From Labedella gwakjiensis (lineage in GTDB: Bacteria; Actinomycetota; Actinomycetes; Actinomycetales; Microbacteriaceae), in assembly GCF_003014675.1 (NCBI RefSeq), contig NZ_PYAU01000001.1, positions 2,046,001 through 2,110,000 on the forward strand: 64,000 bases of DNA, read 5' to 3'. Of this stretch, positions 58,314-64,000 are shown one piece after another; position 1 is the stretch's first letter; each line of letters starts with the position of its first letter. Below the pieces are notes generated by a model. That model saw nothing but the letters and a program-made list of their open reading frames with translations. It was not told the origin of the DNA and made no database searches. Both the position numbers and the translations under genes were made by a program.

Positions 58314-59914
58314 CCACCCGACGCACGAACGGCGAGCGCACGAACGGTGAGCGCACGATCGTGATCGGTGGCGGCATCTCCGGACTCGCGACCGCCGCGC
58401 TGCTCGCCCGGAGTGGACGCGACGTCGTCCTCCTCGAGAAGAACGACCAGCTCGGCGGCCGCGCCGGCCTTCTCGAACGCGACGGGTACCGCTTCGATCT
58501 CGGCCCGAGCTGGTACCTCATGCCCGAGGTCTTCGACCACTTCTTCCGCCTGATGGGCACGTCGTCGGCCGAGCAGCTCGACCTCGTGCAGCTCGACCCG
58601 GGCTACCGCGTCTACTCGCAAGGGCACGCAGAGCCCCTCGACATCGCGGCGACGCGTGAGGAGAACGTGGCTCTCTTCGACCGGGTCGAGCCCGGTTCGG
58701 GTGCGCGCCTCGAGCGCTACCTCGACTCCGCCCGCGAGGTCTACGAGCTCGCGAAGCGCCGCTTCCTCTACACGACGTTCGAATCGCTCGCCCCGCTCAT
58801 GACGCGCGACGTGGTGACGGAGCTCCCGCGGTTCGCGAAGCTGTTCGGGACGGACCTCGACACCGCGGCCGGGACGGTCGTGAGCGACACGCGGCTCCGC
58901 CAGGTGCTCGGCTACCCCGCCGTCTTCCTCGGTTCGTCGCCGTATACCACTCCGAGCATGTACCACCTCATGAGCCACCTCGACCTCGAGGACGGTGTGT
59001 TCTACCCCCGTGGAGGCTTCGCTCGCGTGATCGAGGCGATCGCCGACGTGGCCCGCGACGCCGGCGTTCGGATCGTCACCGGGGCGACGGTCGACCGCAT
59101 CACCACCGAGTCGCGTGGGCGCGGACTCCGCCGGGACACGCGTGTCACGGGCGTCCGCTGGACGGACCAGGCGGGGGCCGAACACATCGAGCAGGCCGAG
59201 GTCGTCGTGTCGGCCGCCGACCTCCACCACACCGAGACGCGACTGCTCCCGCCGTCGCTCCGCACGTATCCGCAGTCGTACTGGGACCGGAAGACGCCGG
59301 GACCCGGAGCCGTGCTGCTGTCGCTCGGTGTGCGCGGCGAGCTGCCGGAGCTGCTGCACCACACGCTCTTCTTCACGTCGGACTGGCGGACCAACTTCGA
59401 CGCCATCGGGGGAGACGCCCCGTATATTCCCGACCCGGCATCGCTGTACGTCTGCAAGCCGAGCGCGACGGACGATGTCGCGCCCGACGGGCACGAGAAC
59501 CTCTTCGTCCTCGTCCCGATCCCCGCAGAGCCGTCGCTCGGGGGCGGAGACAGCGACACCATCCGTGCAGCGGGGGACCGCGCCATCGCGCAGATCTCCG
59601 AGTGGGCGGGCATCCCCGACCTCGCCGAGCGCATCGTGGTGCGGCACGACGTCGGCCCGGCCGATTTCGTCGACTCGATCAACGCCTGGCGCGGAACGAT
59701 GCTCGGACCGGCGCACACTCTCGCGCAGTCCGCGCTCTTCCGGGCCGGCAACGTGAGCAAGCGCGTGGACGGGCTCGTCTATGCTGGCGGCTCGACGATC
59801 CCGGGGATCGGCCTGCCGATGTGCCTCATCAGTGCGGAGCTCGTGGTCAAGCGGCTGAACGGCGACACATCGACGGAGGCCCTCCCGGTACCGCTTCCCG
59901 ACGGCCGGTCGTGA
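58310..59914 (+). CDS. crtI: Phytoene desaturase (lycopene-forming)
   Basis: The 534-residue flavoprotein desaturates phytoene to lycopene. The FAD loop is IVIGGGISGLATAALLARSG, then GGRAGLLERDGYRFDLGPSWYLMP. The C-terminal bacterial desaturase signature region is GLVYAGGSTIPGIGLPMCLIS. The N-terminus begins with a small tandem peptide TNGERTNGERT, encoded by an 18-base duplication (58323-58358), which extends the protein slightly relative to relatives. It is the third gene of the operon. Confidence 0.95.
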   Translation: MTTRRTNGERTNGERTIVIGGGISGLATAALLARSGRDVVLLEKNDQLGGRAGLLERDGYRFDLGPSWYLMPEVFDHFFRLMGTSSAEQLDLVQLDPGYRVYSQGHAEPLDIAATREENVALFDRVEPGSGARLERYLDSAREVYELAKRRFLYTTFESLAPLMTRDVVTELPRFAKLFGTDLDTAAGTVVSDTRLRQVLGYPAVFLGSSPYTTPSMYHLMSHLDLEDGVFYPRGGFARVIEAIADVARDAGVRIVTGATVDRITTESRGRGLRRDTRVTGVRWTDQAGAEHIEQAEVVVSAADLHHTETRLLPPSLRTYPQSYWDRKTPGPGAVLLSLGVRGELPELLHHTLFFTSDWRTNFDAIGGDAPYIPDPASLYVCKPSATDDVAPDGHENLFVLVPIPAEPSLGGGDSDTIRAAGDRAIAQISEWAGIPDLAERIVVRHDVGPADFVDSINAWRGTMLGPAHTLAQSALFRAGNVSKRVDGLVYAGGSTIPGIGLPMCLISAELVVKRLNGDTSTEALPVPLPDGRS

Positions 59915-60312
59915 GCGTCGTCTACCTCGCCGCGCTCTCGGTGTCGATCGTCGGCATGGTGATGCTCGACCGTCGCTTCCGCCTGTTCTTCTGGGACGAC
60001 GCCCGGCGTGCCTCGATCGTGCTCGTCGCCGGCGTCGTCCTGTTCCTCGTGTGGGACCTGCTCGGCATCGGCCTCGGCATCTTCTTCCGCGGGCAGACCC
60101 CGTTCATGACGGGAGTGCTCATCGCGCCGGAGCTGCCGATCGAGGAGGTCTTCTTCCTCACCCTGCTCTGCTACCTCTCGATGAACGTCTTCGGCGCGGC
60201 GACCCGCCTCGGTCCATCGGCGGACCTCCACCCTCTCCCTGAGCCTGTCGACGGGCACCCCGTCGAGGACGACCGGACCCGACCCGAGGATCGCGGGAGG
60301 GACCGACGATGA
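59911..60312 (+). CDS. crtYe: C50 carotenoid (lycopene-type) cyclase subunit, CrtYe/CrtYc-like
   Basis: The 133-residue membrane protein has three hydrophobic segments and the cyclase motifs FFWDDAR and PELPIEEVFFLTLLCY. The lycopene cyclase domain acts as a heterodimer with the next product. The C-terminal 35 residues are hydrophilic and acidic. Ring type (epsilon, gamma or beta, hence decaprenoxanthin, sarcinaxanthin or C.p. 450) cannot be read from sequence, so the symbol follows gene order only. GTG 59911 overlaps crtI. Confidence 0.88.
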   Translation: MSVVYLAALSVSIVGMVMLDRRFRLFFWDDARRASIVLVAGVVLFLVWDLLGIGLGIFFRGQTPFMTGVLIAPELPIEEVFFLTLLCYLSMNVFGAATRLGPSADLHPLPEPVDGHPVEDDRTRPEDRGRDRR

Positions 60313-60632
60313 CGTACGCGCTCCTCAACCTGGTGTTCCTCGTCCCCGCCGTCGCGCTCGCGGTCGTCGCGACGCTCCGCGCGGCCGATCGCCGCCGTTT
60401 CCTGCGCGCCCTCGGCCTCACCCTCGTCGCGGTCCTCATCCTCACGGCGGTGTTCGACAACGTCATGATCGGCATCGGCCTCGTCGCCTACGATCCGGCC
60501 CACATCTCGGGTGTCTTCGTCGGAATCGCACCGATCGAGGACTTCTCCTACGCTGTGTTCGCGGCGGTCGTCCTTCCGTCGCTGTGGAGCCTGCTCCGCC
60601 CGTCCCGTCGGAGGTCCCGTGCGCACCCTTGA
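60309..60632 (+). CDS. crtYf: C50 carotenoid cyclase subunit, CrtYf/CrtYd-like
   Basis: The 107-residue partner subunit has three hydrophobic segments, the motif TAVFDNVMIGIGLVAYD and the active-site APIEDFSYAVFAAV. ATG 60309 overlaps the previous stop. The pair cyclises the C50 flavuxanthin-type intermediate at both ends. The 3' end overlaps crtEb by 14 bases. Confidence 0.88.
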   Translation: MTYALLNLVFLVPAVALAVVATLRAADRRRFLRALGLTLVAVLILTAVFDNVMIGIGLVAYDPAHISGVFVGIAPIEDFSYAVFAAVVLPSLWSLLRPSRRRSRAHP

Positions 60633-61485
60633 ACAGCTCCTCCTCTCGTCGAGGCCGCTGTCGTGGATCAACACGGCGTACCCGTTCGCCGCGGCGTACT
60701 ACCTCGCGACGCGTGAGCTGGACCTCGCGTTCTGGATCGGCACCATCTACTTCCTGATCCCGTACAACCTCGCGATGTACGGCATCAACGACGTGTTCGA
60801 CTACGAGTCCGATCTGCGCAACCCGCGGAAGGGCGGCGTCGAGGGGGCGGTGCTCGACCGGTCGCTGCACCGCACCACGATCATCGCGGTGCTCGTGACG
60901 AACATCCCGTTCATCGTGGCTCTCGTCCTGCTCGGATCCCCCGCGTCGTGGGCCGTCCTCGCGGTGAGTCTCTTCGCCGTCGTCGCCTACAGCGCGAAGG
61001 GTCTGCGGTTCAAGGAGGTGCCGTTCCTCGACTCGATCACGTCGAGCACGCACTTCGTGAGCCCCGCCGTCTACGGGCTCGTCCTCGCCGGCGCCGTCTT
61101 CACCCCGGCGCTCGTCCTGCTGCTCGTGGCCTATTTCCTGTGGGGCATCGCGAGCCACGCGTTCGGAGCGGTGCAGGACGTGCTCGCGGATCGCGCCGGC
61201 GGGATCGCCTCGGTGGGCACGGTCCTCGGGGCGCGTGCGACGACGCGGATCGCCCTCGTCGCGTACGTCGCCGCCGCCCTCTTCCTCCTCGGAACGGACT
61301 GGCCCGGGCCGCTCGCCGCGATCGCGGTGCTGCCGTACATCCTCAACGTCGCCCCGTTCTGGAACATCACGGATGAGACGGCCGAGTCGGCGAACCGCGG
61401 CTGGAAGCGCTTCCTCTGGCTCAACTTCGTGGCCGGTTTCCTCGTCACGATGCTCCTCATCTGGTACGCCTTCCTCACCCTCTGA
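60619..61485 (+). CDS. crtEb: Lycopene elongase (UbiA-family prenyltransferase)
   Basis: The 288-residue membrane prenyltransferase adds two C5 units to lycopene, giving C50 carotenoids. The two Asp-rich UbiA motifs are YGINDVFDYESD and AVQDVLADRAG, with about eight hydrophobic segments. GTG 60619 follows GGAGGT inside crtYf. It is the last gene of the operon, followed by hairpin element C. Confidence 0.93.
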   Translation: MRTLEQLLLSSRPLSWINTAYPFAAAYYLATRELDLAFWIGTIYFLIPYNLAMYGINDVFDYESDLRNPRKGGVEGAVLDRSLHRTTIIAVLVTNIPFIVALVLLGSPASWAVLAVSLFAVVAYSAKGLRFKEVPFLDSITSSTHFVSPAVYGLVLAGAVFTPALVLLLVAYFLWGIASHAFGAVQDVLADRAGGIASVGTVLGARATTRIALVAYVAAALFLLGTDWPGPLAAIAVLPYILNVAPFWNITDETAESANRGWKRFLWLNFVAGFLVTMLLIWYAFLTL

Positions 61486-61496
61486 CCCCCCTCCCG

Positions 61497-61554
61497 CCCC
61501 AAAAAGATTTCGATACAGCATGGGGTTTCGGGGTGTATCGCGATCTTTTTGGGG
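61497..61554. repeat. Long intergenic hairpin, element C
   Basis: Arms at 61497-61517 and 61534-61554 match at 19 of 21 positions around a 16-base loop. Pairing continues outward, CCCTCCC against GGGTGGAGGG, so the total stem is longer. The right arm ends in ATCTTTTTGGGG. It follows the carotenoid operon and precedes the LacI gene by 59 bases. It probably ends crt transcription and belongs to the same family as elements A and B. Confidence 0.85.
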
Positions 61555-61612
61555 TGGAGGGGGAGCTTAGGATGATGCGGACGACGGAGCGGCGACGAGC
61601 GGAGGTGGGCGC

Positions 61613-62707
61613 ATGAGCGAGAAGGCGACCACCGTCTACGACGTCGCCGAGCACGCGGGCGTCTCCATCGCCACCGTCTCCCGCGTCCTCCGCAGGCCGG
61701 ACGAGGTCCGGGAGTCGACGCGCGAACGCGTGCTCGCGTCGGTCAAAGCACTCGGGTACGTGCCGAGTGCCAGTGCGCGTGGACTCGCCGCCCGCCGCAC
61801 GGGTGTCGTCGGTCTCTTCTTCCCCGACTTCGACGCCATGCGCGAGACGTCGGCATTCGTGCCCGATCGCAGCGGAACCGTGCCGGTGATCCCGGATCCG
61901 GCGGCGGACGACGTGACCGGATCCGATCTCCTCTACTTCGACGAGGTGCTCCGCGGGGCCGAGATCGAGGCCTGGAGGAACGGACTCGTGCTGCTCGTCG
62001 GCGTCGGCCGCGGGGTCGACTCGCGCTCGATCGTCTCCGACATCGCCGGACGGGTGGACGGGCTCGCCGTGCTCGCGGGCAGCGTGCCGGATGAGATGCT
62101 CGAGCACATCGCGCGCCGCATCCCCGTGGTCCTCATCGCCGGCCCCCGCCGCGACGACGACTTCGATCACGTCAGTGTGGACAACAGGGCCGGGATGCGC
62201 GCCCTCGCCGACCACGTCTTCGACACGCGCGACATCGACGGGGTCCTCTACGTGCGAGGTGTGGGCTCCACCCCGGACGACGCCGAGCGCTTCGAAGGAT
62301 TCTCGGAGGCGCTCGCCGCTCGGCCGGCGTCGGATCGACCCGGCGTGAGCGTCGTGAGTGCGGAGTTCTCGCGAGAGCGGGCGCGCGTGATCGGCTCGTC
62401 GCTCGCATCGAGCGGACACATCCCCGACGCGGTGATCTGCGCGAACGACCAGATGGCCCTCGGTGTGCTCGACGCGTTCCGCGACCACGGGGTCGACGTG
62501 CCCGGGCGGGTGCTCGTCGCCGGTTTCGACGGGATCGACGCCGGGCGGCATTCCGATCCGCGGCTCACCACGGTGCAGCAGCCGATGGAGGACCTCGGGC
62601 GCGCCGCCGTGCACGTGCTGACGGAGCGGCTGGCGGATCCGTCCCACGCGCCGGTCACCCTGCGGTTGCCCGTCCGCGTCCTGGTCCGCGAGAGCACGAC
62701 GGCCTGA
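61613..62707 (+). CDS. LacI-family transcriptional regulator
   Basis: The 364-residue repressor opens with the LacI helix-turn-helix and hinge: TVYDVAEHAGVSIATVSRVLRRPDEVRESTRERVLASVKALGYVPSASAR, split here over residues 7-57. The effector domain follows (VDGLAVLAG, SVDNRAGMRAL, DAVICANDQMALGVLDAF). A stretch of acidic residues at 80-105 is an unusual insertion. ATG 61613 has GGAGG before it. It lies upstream of a solute-binding lipoprotein gene whose promoter contains a perfect LacI-type operator, so it probably represses an oligosaccharide uptake operon that continues beyond the window. Confidence 0.93.
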   Translation: MSEKATTVYDVAEHAGVSIATVSRVLRRPDEVRESTRERVLASVKALGYVPSASARGLAARRTGVVGLFFPDFDAMRETSAFVPDRSGTVPVIPDPAADDVTGSDLLYFDEVLRGAEIEAWRNGLVLLVGVGRGVDSRSIVSDIAGRVDGLAVLAGSVPDEMLEHIARRIPVVLIAGPRRDDDFDHVSVDNRAGMRALADHVFDTRDIDGVLYVRGVGSTPDDAERFEGFSEALAARPASDRPGVSVVSAEFSRERARVIGSSLASSGHIPDAVICANDQMALGVLDAFRDHGVDVPGRVLVAGFDGIDAGRHSDPRLTTVQQPMEDLGRAAVHVLTERLADPSHAPVTLRLPVRVLVRESTTA

Positions 62708-62826
62708 CGACGCGGCGGTCGGTCGCGTCGGTCGAGGGCGCCTGTTCGGCGTCGAGGGCGCCACGTGTACCTGCAGCCCTCGCTCGGGAGTAGCCCGCTG
62801 GGGGAGGGAGGGTTGCGACGGGCGGA

Positions 62827-62840
62827 TGTATGCGCATACA
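62827..62840. promoter_or_regulatory. LacI-family operator TGTATGCGCATACA
   Basis: This is a perfect 14-bp palindrome with central CG, the general LacI-family pattern TGnnAnCGnTnnCA. It lies 88 bases before the binding-protein start. Its right half overlaps a possible -10, TACAGT (62837-62842). The gap 62708-62927 also holds two copies of GTCGAGGGCGCC 20 bases apart. Confidence 0.8.
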
Positions 62841-62927
62841 GTAGGGACATCCACGGACGGATCCCCGTCCGGCGCAGCGCAGCCCCCGGACTGCCTCGTG
62901 ACGACGACGACATGAGGATTCGACACC

Positions 62928-64000
62928 GTGTCACTCACTTCCCCCACCGCTCGCCCGCCCGGGTCGCAGCCACGGACCCGACGCTCCCTCCGGAGGCGCG
63001 CCCTCGCGGCGATCGCCGTCGGTGCGGCCGCCGTGCTCGTCGCGACCGGCTGCAGCATCCAGGTCACGTCCCAGCCGGATCCGACGATCCCCGACGACAC
63101 GATGCTCATCAACGCGGACCGCGGCAACCCGCTGTTCGACCGCAACTTCAACCCGTACCTCACCAACACGCGCACCGCGTCGCGGTGGATGTACGAGCCG
63201 CTCATCATGATCAACCCGCTCGACAACGAGCAGACGCCGTGGCTCGCGAGCGAGTGGAGCCTGCCGGATCCCGCGACGATCGAGATGACGATCCGCGACG
63301 GCGTGGAGTGGAGCGACGGCGAGCCCCTCACGGCCGACGACGTCGCCTTCACCTTCGAGATGCTCAAGGAGTTCCCTGCCGTCGACATCAAGGGCGCGTG
63401 GCAGCACATCGAGTCGATCGACGTGGACGGCGACACCCTCACGTTCCACCTGCTCACGGACGACGTGCCGGCGCTCACGATCATCGGCGCGACCTACATC
63501 GTTCCCGAGCACATCTGGAAGGACGTCGACGACCCGGGCACCTGGCGCAACGAGAACCCCGTCGGTTCGGGTCCGTTCACCCTCGGCAACTACAACCAGC
63601 AGCAGTACTCGATGGACAAGAACGAGGACTACTGGCAGGCCGACAAGATCGAGATCGAGCACCTCATCCTCCCGGCCACGAACACGCAGCTCGACACCGT
63701 CACACGCGGTTACGACTGGGCGTACTCCTTCATCTCCGACGTCGAGGGCACGTGGGGAGCGGCCAGCGACGACAACGAGTGGTGGTTCCCCGCCGCCGGG
63801 ATCATCGGCCTCATGCCGAATCACGATGTCGAACCCTTCGACGACGTCAACGTGCGCCGCGGGATCTCCCTCGCCCTCGAGCGCAGCTCGGTCGCCGAAT
63901 CCGCGACGGAGGGCTACATGGAGCCGGCCGGACAGACGGGCCTCATCCTCCCCAACCAGGAGGATCAGCTCGACCCGTCGATCCCCGACCAGGGGATGAT
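62928..64000 (+). CDS. ABC transporter family-5 substrate-binding lipoprotein (partial, runs off the window)
   Basis: The visible 357 codons start at GTG 62928. A basic N-terminus, hydrophobic segment and lipobox ATGC put the acylated Cys near residue 44. The SBP_bac_5 pattern follows: LTNTRTASRWMYEPLIMIN, IRDGVEWSDGEPLTADDVAFTFEML, ENPVGSGPFTLGNYN and NVRRGISLALERSSVAE. The family carries oligopeptides, but in Actinobacteria many members carry oligosaccharides, and control by a LacI regulator favours sugars. The frame is open at 64000. Confidence 0.93.
   Translation, partial: MSLTSPTARPPGSQPRTRRSLRRRALAAIAVGAAAVLVATGCSIQVTSQPDPTIPDDTMLINADRGNPLFDRNFNPYLTNTRTASRWMYEPLIMINPLDNEQTPWLASEWSLPDPATIEMTIRDGVEWSDGEPLTADDVAFTFEMLKEFPAVDIKGAWQHIESIDVDGDTLTFHLLTDDVPALTIIGATYIVPEHIWKDVDDPGTWRNENPVGSGPFTLGNYNQQQYSMDKNEDYWQADKIEIEHLILPATNTQLDTVTRGYDWAYSFISDVEGTWGAASDDNEWWFPAAGIIGLMPNHDVEPFDDVNVRRGISLALERSSVAESATEGYMEPAGQTGLILPNQEDQLDPSIPDQGM

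Noticed and set aside
62731-62762. Two copies of GTCGAGGGCGCC as a paired operator
   Set aside because: The 12-mers are direct repeats in GC-rich intergenic DNA with no dyad, far from any promoter box; the LacI-type palindrome at 62827 is a better regulatory site.
1-64000. Mobile elements, prophage or genomic island borders
   Set aside because: No transposase, integrase, phage structural gene or tRNA-associated direct repeat was found. The tRNA-Gly and tRNA-Arg genes are intact without visible attachment-site duplication.

Overview
The window is 64 kb of very GC-rich DNA with dense, short-gapped genes, many GTG/TTG starts and many 4-base ATGA/GTGA stop-start overlaps. A decaprenoxanthin-type C50 carotenoid operon, LAVTG cell-wall sorting signals, a class F sortase, an RskA-type anti-sigma factor and several leaderless-looking promoters point to a high-GC Gram-positive bacterium, most probably Microbacteriaceae (Actinomycetota). 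This is inferred from gene content; no 16S rRNA gene is present.

Layout. 0-3 kb: tRNA-Arg(ACG), an isochorismatase-family gene broken by one in-frame TGA, threonine synthase, and a ParDE toxin-antitoxin pair behind a 13-bp-arm palindrome. 3-16 kb: an amide-utilisation locus. Three tandem paralogous amidases on the minus strand diverge from a five-gene LivKHMGF-type ABC importer and a FadR-type GntR regulator, followed by a BASS-like transporter and a short-chain dehydrogenase. TGGT-N3-ACCA operators in all three promoter regions suggest one regulon. 16-25 kb: a secreted PAP2/acid phosphatase and a giant secreted nuclease/5'-nucleotidase, both ending in LAVTG anchors, with a VapBC module and an unknown membrane-anchored protein between them. 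25-34 kb: a DUF1272 zinc protein, a zinc alcohol dehydrogenase, an FCD-type GntR regulator and a complete trans-4-hydroxy-L-proline catabolic operon (epimerase, three-part D-hydroxyproline dehydrogenase, deaminase, alpha-ketoglutarate semialdehyde dehydrogenase, ABM protein). 34-44.6 kb: a ribose-type ABC importer and a tightly overlapped operon of HyuA, HyuB, metal amidohydrolase, ProC and HpcH/HpaI aldolase. A 17-bp identical sequence lies upstream of both this operon and the hydroxyproline operon, so the two may form one regulon for proline- or hydroxyproline-derived compounds. This linked pair is the best candidate here for an undescribed pathway.

44.7-56 kb: mostly housekeeping and envelope genes (LtrA, isochorismatase, GNAT, tRNA-Gly, dcd, FUSC protein, SDR, EEP phosphatase, idi), then an ECF sigma/anti-sigma pair and a DUF4397/class F sortase pair whose sortase seems to start at CTG. 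56.4-61.5 kb: crtE-crtB-crtI-crtYe-crtYf-crtEb, supplied with isoprenoid units by the nearby idi. 61.6-64 kb: a LacI regulator and a family-5 solute-binding lipoprotein that runs off the end, with a perfect LacI-type operator between them.

Three intergenic long hairpins (24.8, 44.6 and 61.5 kb), two with clear C-rich left and G-rich right flanks, look like one family of structured elements at gene ends. I saw no insertion sequence, prophage, integrase or CRISPR array.
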